A DNA stretch of 34,827 nucleotides from Planctomycetaceae bacterium (GTDB taxonomy: Bacteria > Planctomycetota > Planctomycetia > Gemmatales > Gemmataceae). A program made the position numbers and the translations under genes. Every line of letters starts with the position of its first letter. Positions within the stretch are counted from its first letter, which is position 1. Location: contig PNLP01000069.1 of the NCBI GenBank assembly GCA_013823135.1, forward strand, positions 1-34,827. Reading direction: 5' to 3'. Below, piece after piece: positions 1 to 7,178 of the stretch. The notes under the pieces are model-generated. The model was given only the letters and a program-made list of their open reading frames with translations. It was not told where the DNA came from and did no database searches.

Positions 1-1
1 A

Positions 2-559
2 GCCCAACGCGATGCGATGGAGGCCGAGTTGCGCGAACTGACGGCCCCGAGCGACGGCTCGCTGATGCCCGATGCCGACCTTGCCGCGAAGGCGATGCAA
101 CGGCAACGGGAGATGGCCGAGGCCGCGGCGGAGTTGGTCCAGTCCGAGGACTCCGCCATCGGCCAAATCACGGCCGGCGTGTTTCGGCTCTGTGCCTCGG
201 CCTTTCCAAAGGCGGTCGGGGCAAAGCTCGTGATCGAGACGGACCCGAAGAACGACCGCGACCACGTTGACATCCACCTGCCCGTGTGCCGGTCCGTGAC
301 CGCGGCGACGGACACGCACAATCCCCAGCAAAGCCCCAGGCAGACGCGGGCTCGCCTGCGTGCGTGGTGGGCGAGAATCCTCGAAGAAGTCCACGCGGTC
401 GAGACGGAGCTCGAAGACTCCGACAGCCCGCTTGCCAAGTCGCTGGCCCCGCGCGTCGCCCACGACCTGAGTCTGAAGCTCGGCCAGGTGTGGCACATGA
501 TGGCCACGACGATGCTGCTCGAATCGCCGACTGAGTTCCCGGAGATCACGCCGGGCTGA
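2..559 (+). CDS. Hypothetical protein, 5' end outside the window
   Basis: The frame is open from base 2, and the first ATG in it is at 17, so the true start is probably upstream and the gene is partial. About 185 residues are visible, ending in TGA at 557-559. The sequence is rich in Ala, Glu and Arg, with helical stretches around residues 1-60 and 110-160, and has no signal peptide, membrane segment or catalytic motif that I recognise. Codon use is GC-rich, like the neighbours. No function can be assigned. It could be a small accessory protein of a mobile region, given the tRNA-like pieces nearby, but that is only context. Confidence 0.6.
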   Translation, partial: AQRDAMEAELRELTAPSDGSLMPDADLAAKAMQRQREMAEAAAELVQSEDSAIGQITAGVFRLCASAFPKAVGAKLVIETDPKNDRDHVDIHLPVCRSVTAATDTHNPQQSPRQTRARLRAWWARILEEVHAVETELEDSDSPLAKSLAPRVAHDLSLKLGQVWHMMATTMLLESPTEFPEITPG

Positions 560-612
560 GGCCGTGTCTTGACGAGAAACCATGGACCACGATCGCTGAA
601 GCAAGATATGCA

Positions 613-656
613 ACCCCGACCGGCAGACACCCGCGGTTCGAGTCCGCGGCGGGGTT
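613..656 (+). other. tRNA top-half-like stem-loop, possible tRNA 3'-end remnant
   Basis: A canonical T-arm is visible: stem CGCGG (632-636), loop TTCGAGT (637-643), stem CCGCG (644-648). It is followed by CGGGGT (650-655), which pairs perfectly with ACCCCG at 613-618. No D-arm or anticodon arm lies at the right distance upstream, and the expected acceptor partner about 66 nt upstream is absent. This is therefore not an intact tRNA. It may be the 3' end of a tRNA left by integration or deletion, or a chance GC-rich hairpin. The rest of the 560-838 gap holds nothing else I can support. Confidence 0.3.
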
Positions 657-838
657 CACTTCATGAGTGTGTATCGCATCCAGTGCGGAGGTGCGAGCAC
701 TCGCACTGCAGGTTTGCCTGCTGGCTGCCGCAGAAACTCGTGCAGCCTTTTCTCTTTCGCTGCGGCCCGCGTCAGACTACCCTGACCAAACCCAACCGAT
801 TTGATTCCTTGGCCGACCCCTCCTCACCCGCACCGGGG

Positions 839-2116
839 ATGAAAATGTATCAGCAGACACGGTTGATCGCACTCTGGTCGGTTCTGGTGATCTGTCTGCC
901 CACACCGGGGCGAGCACAGGAGGCCACCCCACCGCGGGCGGTCAAGGTGCTACCGGTGTTCTTCGTGCCCAAGGACGAGACGCCACCGACAGACGAACAG
1001 TCCAAGACGCTGATGCGGCACGTCGAGTGGGCGCAGAAGCGGTACAAGGAGCTGCTCCGCGACCGCGACACGTTCGCGGTTGCCGAGGAGAAGCCGCGGG
1101 TGTACCAGTCGAACCGCCCGCTCGCCTTCTACCGCGAGGGGAAGGAGGGGGCCGCGCCGCACCTCGTTGACGAACTGTTGACCGAGTGGAAGCACACGCG
1201 GTTCAACTGCCCTTACGTGTTGCTTGTCGTGGTGATGAATCCGAAGGACGAGTCCCCGGTCGGCGGCGGGCGGCCTCTGAATGGCGGCATCAACACCGGC
1301 GGCGGGATCATCCAGCTTTCGACGTTCGCGATGGACCGGCTGCCAAACTTCCAGTCCACCCTCCAGCACGAGCTCGGTCACGCGTTCGGGTTGCCGCACG
1401 TGGACGTGTACGGGTACGACATGAAGGCGAACGACTCGCTAATGTCGTACAACCCGAAGCACCACACCAAGGGCTTCAACCCGAGCGACACACCGGCTGG
1501 GTTGATCCCGGAGGACATCCGCGGGCTAGCGCTCAACCGGCGGGCGTTCCCCAAACTCAAGTTCGACCCGGCGAAGGACGTCCCGGCTGGGTACAAGATA
1601 GCTGAGAAGGTTGTGCCGCTCGGTCCGATGACGATCCCCAACCACCCGGACATGCCTACGTTCACCACCGCCGACGGCGAGGACTTCGGATCGAACGTCG
1701 CCAACCTCGCGAAGGGGCCGATCGTCCCGAACAAGAAAGACAAGGACAAGACGACGTTCGACGCCGGCAGCATGTGGCAGTCGGGCAAGTCGAAAACGGG
1801 CTGGGTGACGGTCGAGGTGCGGTTCCCCTACGAGGCGGAACTGACGCACATCGGCGTCCACTCGCAGCACAGCGGGGCGTTCAACGCCGCCCGCGCCGTG
1901 CGGGTGACAGTGCCCGGCGCGAAGGACGCGTTCCGACAGATCGCGTTGGTAGCACCGAAGTCGGCTGACGAGAAGGTGGCGGTTCCTAAGACGAAGGCCC
2001 GGGTGTGGCGGTTCGAGTTCCAGGCTGGCGACAGCCAGGCCGTGACGCTGCGGGGACTGCGGTTCTACTCCGGCACCGACGAGTTGTTCCCGCCACTCGT
2101 CCCCAATTCGCCGTGA
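839..2116 (+). CDS. Secreted metzincin-like zinc metalloprotease with discoidin-like C-terminus
   Basis: The protein is about 425 residues. I chose ATG 839 because a signal peptide follows directly (hydrophobic core around residues 8-20, cleavage probably after GRA). The longer frame back to 569 encodes an Arg/Cys/His-rich segment unlike a real N-terminus. Residues 177-187 read HELGHAFGLPH, the zinc site HExxHxxGxxH of metzincins, and LMSYN about 20 residues later fits the Met-turn. These two motifs predict a zinc endopeptidase acting outside the cytoplasm. From about residue 280 the sequence looks like a beta-sandwich of the F5/8 type C (discoidin) kind, so substrate or surface binding is inferred. 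Thirteen codons of this part (1871-1909) recur at 3564-3602. The substrate is unknown. Confidence 0.75.
   Translation: MKMYQQTRLIALWSVLVICLPTPGRAQEATPPRAVKVLPVFFVPKDETPPTDEQSKTLMRHVEWAQKRYKELLRDRDTFAVAEEKPRVYQSNRPLAFYREGKEGAAPHLVDELLTEWKHTRFNCPYVLLVVVMNPKDESPVGGGRPLNGGINTGGGIIQLSTFAMDRLPNFQSTLQHELGHAFGLPHVDVYGYDMKANDSLMSYNPKHHTKGFNPSDTPAGLIPEDIRGLALNRRAFPKLKFDPAKDVPAGYKIAEKVVPLGPMTIPNHPDMPTFTTADGEDFGSNVANLAKGPIVPNKKDKDKTTFDAGSMWQSGKSKTGWVTVEVRFPYEAELTHIGVHSQHSGAFNAARAVRVTVPGAKDAFRQIALVAPKSADEKVAVPKTKARVWRFEFQAGDSQAVTLRGLRFYSGTDELFPPLVPNSP
1871..1909 (+). repeat. 39-bp direct repeat, copy 1 (inside the metalloprotease gene)
   Basis: These bases encode 13 residues of the metalloprotease C-terminal domain (SGAFNAARAVRVT). 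A copy with a single mismatch lies at 3564-3602, in the same orientation, just after the leucine-rich-repeat gene. The pair brackets about 1.65 kb that contains the end of the protease gene and the whole lipoprotein gene. Confidence 0.85.
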
Positions 2117-2299
2117 TGGGACGGCAATGACATCACGCAGGGAGTGGGTCTCAGTAGCGATGTGTCAGCTACCTGCTCGCCCACCAGGAACACGTTGGTG
2201 AGTGAGAGCGGGAGATGCCGTAGAATAACCCGGCCCGGCACACCGCGTTGAGCGGTCATCTCGATCGTGATTTCGCCCATTCTCCTTGAGAGTTCTGAA

Positions 2300-3553
2300 A
2301 TGGTTCTCCGTGTATTAGCTGCGTTGCTGATGTTCGTCGGCGCGGTCGGGTGTGGTCCGAATGTACAGCCGACAAATAGCGAGCAACGGAAAGACCAACC
2401 CAATTCGAAGCCGACCGGCCCCAAGGAATCACCACCGAAGGCCGACCCCTTGAAGGGAACGCCTTCAAACGCCATCGCTGCGCCTGCTGCAATGGGCAAG
2501 GCCGTGCCCACGAAACTGTACGCCGCCGGCCTGATCGCGACCGCGGATCTGCCGCCTGGTGTCGATGTCCGGGGAGAGGCGTCCTTCCAGATGCACCTGC
2601 GATTCCGCAAGGACTTCCTCCTGTACATCAAGCCGACCGCAACACCCTATGCGGAAGTTCTTGCGGCCGAGAAGAAGCGTATGGCGAAGTTTGTCGCTGA
2701 GGACGTGGACGGGTTCGTGACCGGCGACGACATCGCCTGCACCATGCACCGGCAGGTAAAGATCAACGGCGTCGAGTACGTGATGAGTTGTTCGTCGTAC
2801 GACGGGAACGACGTCCTGCTCGCTTACGCGGTCGCGCGGAGCGTTCGCCAAACCCCTGAGGACCTGGCGGCGGCCAAGCGGTCGGCGGAGGCCTGGAAGA
2901 AACTCGCGGAGGATGACAAGCATGGGCTCCACCCCGCGCTGGGCGAGGTGATGGTGCGGTTAGACGACAAGCCGTCCGACGCCGCGTTCGCAGCGATCAA
3001 GGACATCGCGTACATCAAGCGATTGCAAATGAACGCTGCGGGGACAGTCACACCAGAGGGGTTGAAGGTGGCCCTCGGCCCGAACGTCTTCGACTTCTGG
3101 GCCATGGGGGACTGGTTCACAGACTCGTTCGCCAAGTCTCTGACGGGGAATGCGACGTTGCAAATGCTCATGGTCGAATCGAAAACGCTGGGCGATGAGG
3201 GCGGCAAGCAACTGACGGGGCTCGTGAACGTGTGGTACGCGCACCTCATCACCCCGAACCTCACGGATCAGTCCGCGAGTGTGTTCCTACCGACGCTGAC
3301 GCGGGTCGAGGTACTGTCACTCAACTGCCCGAAGCTCACGAACACATTCGTGCCGGCGCTCGCGAAGCTCGATCGGCTCGAAGACCTGAACCTATCATCG
3401 ACGGGTATCACCGACGACGCGATCGCAGACCTGGCGAAGATCCCGGGCCTGAGATCAGTGACGGTCCGCATGACGAAGATGACGGCCGAGGGGGTGAAGA
3501 AGCTCCGTGCGGCGAAGAAAGACCTGCGGGTGTACAGCGACTTCGACAAGTGA
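2300..3553 (+). CDS. Leucine-rich-repeat lipoprotein
   Basis: The protein is about 417 residues. I chose ATG 2300 because it gives a short lipoprotein signal peptide with a lipobox-like AVGC (Cys18), followed by a polar, Pro/Lys-rich linker (residues 20-60) typical of a lipid-anchored protein. The longer frame from 2267 adds only a few residues before this. The middle (about 90-320) has no motif I recognise. From about residue 320 there are leucine-rich repeats of the RNI-like type (LTRVEVLSLNCPKL, LDRLEDLNLSSTGI, IPGLRSVTVRMTKM), usually used for protein binding. It follows the metalloprotease by about 180 bp on the same strand and may share its transcript. The function is unknown; a surface binding role is inferred. 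Confidence 0.7.
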   Translation: MVLRVLAALLMFVGAVGCGPNVQPTNSEQRKDQPNSKPTGPKESPPKADPLKGTPSNAIAAPAAMGKAVPTKLYAAGLIATADLPPGVDVRGEASFQMHLRFRKDFLLYIKPTATPYAEVLAAEKKRMAKFVAEDVDGFVTGDDIACTMHRQVKINGVEYVMSCSSYDGNDVLLAYAVARSVRQTPEDLAAAKRSAEAWKKLAEDDKHGLHPALGEVMVRLDDKPSDAAFAAIKDIAYIKRLQMNAAGTVTPEGLKVALGPNVFDFWAMGDWFTDSFAKSLTGNATLQMLMVESKTLGDEGGKQLTGLVNVWYAHLITPNLTDQSASVFLPTLTRVEVLSLNCPKLTNTFVPALAKLDRLEDLNLSSTGITDDAIADLAKIPGLRSVTVRMTKMTAEGVKKLRAAKKDLRVYSDFDK

Positions 3554-3563
3554 AGCGGCGAAG

Positions 3564-3602
3564 AGCGGGGCGTTCAACGCCGCCCTCGCCGTGCGGGTGA
3601 CA
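3564..3602 (+). repeat. 39-bp direct repeat, copy 2 (orphan fragment of the metalloprotease gene)
   Basis: The segment matches 38 of 39 bases of 1871-1909; the mismatch changes Arg to Leu in the encoded 13-residue stretch. It begins 11 bases after the lipoprotein stop. Its frame stays open through unrelated sequence to a TAG at 3669-3671. Homology stops sharply at 3602, so this is a chimeric junction and not a second full gene. Confidence 0.85.
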
Positions 3603-3659
3603 CCCGTTGACACCCGCTCACAGGGTTTTCTGGGGGCAACTGGTGTCAGAGCGGAATTG

Positions 3660-3685
3660 AAAAACCCCTAGAATCCTAGGGGTTT
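3660..3685 (-). terminator. Intrinsic terminator-like hairpin on the minus strand
   Basis: A perfect 10-bp stem (3662-3671 with 3676-3685) encloses a 4-base loop. Read on the minus strand it is followed by five Ts (3664-3660, shared in part with the stem). It lies just downstream of the tRNA-Ser remnant, where the variable arm and T-arm should be. It has no U-tract on the plus strand. Confidence 0.5.
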
Positions 3686-3696
3686 GATAGTTGTTT

Positions 3697-3740
3697 CTGC
3701 TTTAGCAAAGCGGTGCTTTCGACCACTCAGCCACCTCTCC
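3697..3740 (-). pseudogene. 5' half of a tRNA-Ser(GCU) gene, 3' half missing
   Basis: Read on the minus strand from 3740, the sequence gives acceptor 5' strand GGAGAGG, then TG, a Ser-type D-arm (GCTGAGTGGTCGAAAGC) and an anticodon arm with loop TTGCTAA, anticodon GCT. The anticodon stem pairs CCGCT with AGCAG, so one pair is a C-A mismatch, and it lies in the 3' strand. No long variable arm, no TTCGA-type T-loop and no CCTCTCC acceptor 3' strand follow; a terminator-like hairpin stands there instead. The gene is therefore interrupted just after the anticodon loop. Some tyrosine integrases cross over in the anticodon loop, which would give exactly this structure. The native chromosome would then lie to the right and foreign DNA to the left. 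Confidence 0.7.
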
Positions 3741-4045
3741 AAATTATTCTGAACATCAACTTCAGAAGCGTTTAGTGACGAACTTCTGAACCTGCTATGG
3801 CAACTCAGGACGCCAGCTGAGAGTATGAATATCACCAGCATGTTGAGCGTCTTTGCTCCACCACAATCATGTGTGCTCGCATCGCTGATCGCCAGCGGAG
3901 AATATCTTACAACACGATTGACTCCCAGCAAGCCCCCCTTCAAGTTCACCCGTTTCTTCCCACGACGCTGGAACATTCCAGTGCCGTTGCAACGCTGCAC
4001 CCGTGCGGTAACATCCTCACTACGGTTAGCAATACCCAAACAAGC
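3741..4045. other. Gene-free stretch, lower GC than its neighbours
   Basis: Open frames exist on both strands, but none has a convincing start site, recognisable motif or codon pattern. The first 60 bases, upstream of the tRNA-Ser remnant, are AT-richer than the surroundings and could have held its promoter, though I see no clear -35/-10 pair. The stretch ends at the stop codon of the cytochrome pseudogene. Confidence 0.4.
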
Positions 4046-7024
4046 TCAACGTTTGGGTTCCTCAAGCGTGACGAGATACGCGAACAAATCCGCGACCTCC
4101 ATATCAGTCAGTTTGTCGAGTAACCCCGCTGGCATCAGTGAGGCCTCGACCGGTCGCTTCGATGCGAGATTCTCGCCAGCAATACGAACAGAGGAGTCGG
4201 CGTTTGTTCGGAGGATCACGCCGTCTGTGGCCTCGTAGATGAGCATCCCGATGAATCCTTTCTCGTCGTTCGTGGTGATTCTGATTGGTCGATAGCGCGG
4301 CGACACATCCTTGCTCGGCTGAAGGATCGACGTGAGCAAATCGTCGTGACCAAACCGCTTGCTGATGCCGAGGAGTGATGGGCCGAGGGCTCGTCCGCCA
4401 TCGTGACACGCGGCACAGCTCGCCTTTGTGAACACAAGCCTGCCACGTTCCGGACTGCCCTTATCCCAGGCGATGTCACCCTCACGCTTCTTCCATGCGG
4501 CCGCATCGAAGCCGTCGTTCACGGCAAGCAAGGGAACGAGGTCGGGGCGATCATCGGCCACCCAGGTCAGCCAGCGCTTTGTGTCCATTCCAAGTTGTCG
4601 TTTCGTGCGTTTCTCAAGCAAGGCAACGACGGCGAGGCGAGCGGCCTTGTCCTCCTTTGTGAGTCGTCGCAATGCCTTGATCGCCGCAATGAGTTCTGAA
4701 CGCCAACGCAACTCGTTGAAGGTCGAGAGTGCCTCAGCAGAAACCCTCACAATCTCCGGATTGAATGACCCCAACCCGGCGATGAATTTGTGTTCGTCTT
4801 CGAGTTTCGGCTTGGTCGCGAGCACTTTCACCACGGCATCCTGGAGCCCAGGTTGCTCCCACAGTCGGAGCAGGAGAAACCGGCTCTGCTCCTCCGGCAG
4901 CACTGCCATGAGTTCAACCACGCCGGGGGGTCCAGATGAATCCCGGTTCGGTGGCTGCGAACACTAGGAACCGCGTTGCTGCCTGGACACGCGGGAGGTT
5001 GAGTGCTTCCACCAACAAGAGATGTTCCGGCCTGCCAAATCCGGAATTCTTGGCGACCTCTTCCGCGAGAGTGGGAAACCGCGAGCCGAGTGCCGTGGCA
5101 ATTTCCGTCACGCGTAACGGCCAGAACGTGTCGCGTGGGGACTTCTGAGCTGCAACCTTCTTCTCAAGAGTGACCAGGCTGTTCGCGACTCCGGAGAGCA
5201 GCCAGAGGCTTGGTCCGGTTGGTCGCTACCGAACCTAGAGATCATCGCGAGATAACTGAGATCGTTCTCTACGCGACTCTCGGCATCGATTCGCCGAAGG
5301 GCACTCGGCGAGAGCCACGACGCCTCGCTTTGAATACACGCCAGAGTGCGAAGAATCTCGTGGGTCAACCTGGTTTCACCACCGGGGTAGGCATCTTTGC
5401 AAGCCTCCGCAACAGCGACGCGTTGTTCGGGAGTGAAGCCCTTCTAGAGGGTATATCCCTCAAAGACCGTTCCCCGAGCCTGGGGATCAGTGAGATCTCC
5501 GAGTGCAAGTTGGACGATTCGCACGGCCTGGAGTTTCTCGCCGTCCGTGGCCGATTTCTCGCGAAGCACTTTGATCGCTGTCTTCAGCGATTCGTCTGGG
5601 TTGTCGGTCACTTGAATTAGTGCGATTGTCAGTTCCGTCTGCGTATCGAAACTGTTGCCCAGTGGAACCACGAGCGGCTTGAGAGTGCGAGCCGCGGCCA
5701 TGCGAACTAGCGGATCGGGGTGCGAAAGGTTCGGCTTCACGGCCTCCTTCAGTTTCGATGACCAGTTCAGTTTCTCTCGGGCGCATGTCATCAGTTCGAG
5801 TGTGGTTCTGCGAAGTCGGGCATCGTCGCTCGTGCAGTCCGCGAGCCAGCGTTTCTCGTCGGCCGCAGTCCACTCCAGCGAACGGTTCGCGATTGGCAAC
5901 GGCTTTCCGGCGGAGTTTTTCTCGTGGGCGATGCGATAGACACCGCCGCGTGTCCCACGGCCGCCGATGCTCACGAACAACTCGCCCGTCTTGGGATGCA
6001 CCGCCAGGGCAGTCGGCGCGAATCCGCTCGTCCCGATCGCCTCAGCAAACACCTCGGGCTTACCTTCGTAAGTCGATTCCTTTGGGGTCAAAGGGACGAA
6101 GTGGATTCGGCCGAATGTCCAGTCCGCGAGGAAGAAACCGCCCCGATACTTCTCCGGGAAGTGAGAATGCAGATAAGCCGCAACTCCCGTTGGTGAACCG
6201 CGACCGAGGTTACATACCGGTGGCACGCAGTCCACGAAGTACGTTGGCTTCCTCCAGAACTGGCCGAATTGCGGTGAACGCCAGCCATAGTTCCCACCGG
6301 GAACTATGTGGTAGAACCGGCATGCTTCATACCAGGGAAGGCCGACGCAGCGTTCATTGTCGGAGTCGTAGGTGAAGGGCTCCCCGTCGAGGTTGAAGTC
6401 GAAGGAGTACGCGTTCCGGAAGCCGTCAGCAACCACTTCAACGACTTGCGGTAACGTCATCCCCCAAAAGCTCGAGCGATGTGGCGATATGCGGAGCAGG
6501 GTGCCCGCGATCGGTTCTTTCACGGGCGAACGCGGTGAGGTAACTGTCTGCTTCGTGACCCCCGCCTGGTTGCCGCAGAGCAGGTAGAGCCAGCCGTCTG
6601 GCCCGCGACGGACCGCGTGAGTATCGTGTTCGCCCGCCGTCTTGAGTTTGACGAGCACTTCAGGAGGGCGTTTCAACTTAACCTTGCCGTTGTAGCCGCG
6701 GTAGCGTTTCAACCCACCATCGGCCACCACGTAGAGCGAATCGCCTTCCGCGAAGAGCCCCATCGGCCCGTCCTTCAAGCCGTCGATCAGGTCAATTGCA
6801 CGGTCCGCGACACCGTCGCCGTTGTCATCGACGAGAACGCGAACGTAGCCACGCCCCGCAACGAGCACACGCCCGGCGTCGTCGATGGTCATCGTGGAAA
6901 TGTCAGGGGCGATCGTGTTGTCTGCTACGACCGAGGCCGTGAACCCCGCTGGCACCGAGATGTCTGGGGCCGACGGTGGAGCGATCGGCGCAGTCGCAAG
7001 CACAAAGAGCAGGGCAGGGTGCAT
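4046..7024 (-). pseudogene. Broken membrane-bound-dehydrogenase/c-type cytochrome gene (one stop, two frameshifts)
   Basis: Three consecutive pieces on the minus strand form one protein of about 990 residues, a usual size for the planctomycete/verrucomicrobial heme-binding family. The order is a signal peptide, a glucose-dehydrogenase-like beta-propeller (first 350 residues or so), a HEAT-like helical region, then a C-terminal cytochrome c domain with CAACH (codons 4418-4404) for covalent heme. The lesions are an in-frame TAG at 5446-5444 with the frame continuing beyond it, a +1 shift near 5265 (after AMI, then LGSVATN in the new frame), and one extra C in the C6 run at 4924-4929 (read in minus orientation), where five Cs would give WTPGVVELM. 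The intact family is thought to oxidise sugars or other substrates in the periplasm. Three lesions within about 520 bp suggest true decay, but sequencing error cannot be excluded, especially for the homopolymer. Confidence 0.8.
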
Positions 7025-7178
7025 GGGAAGACTCCGCAGGTTGTAACGAGTTTACCGCGCTGCGACATTCGATTGCGAGTGCTCGAAAGATTCCCAGAAA
7101 TGATGCACGAAAACCGCCGCGAGACCCCACTAATGTTGTGACGGCTACGAACGAACGCACTGAGGTGAGGACTCGTAC

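Noticed and set aside
583..659. Complete tRNA gene at the T-arm near 632-648
   Set aside because: No matching 5' acceptor strand, D-arm or anticodon arm is found at the required distance; only the top half is tRNA-like.
3825..4238. Small plus-strand gene upstream of the cytochrome pseudogene
   Set aside because: It overlaps the pseudogene's heme-domain coding region antisense, and has no ribosome binding site or family likeness.
5444..5446. Programmed readthrough or pyrrolysine at the in-frame TAG of the cytochrome gene
   Set aside because: Two further frameshifts follow downstream and no recoding structure is obvious, so decay or sequencing error is simpler.
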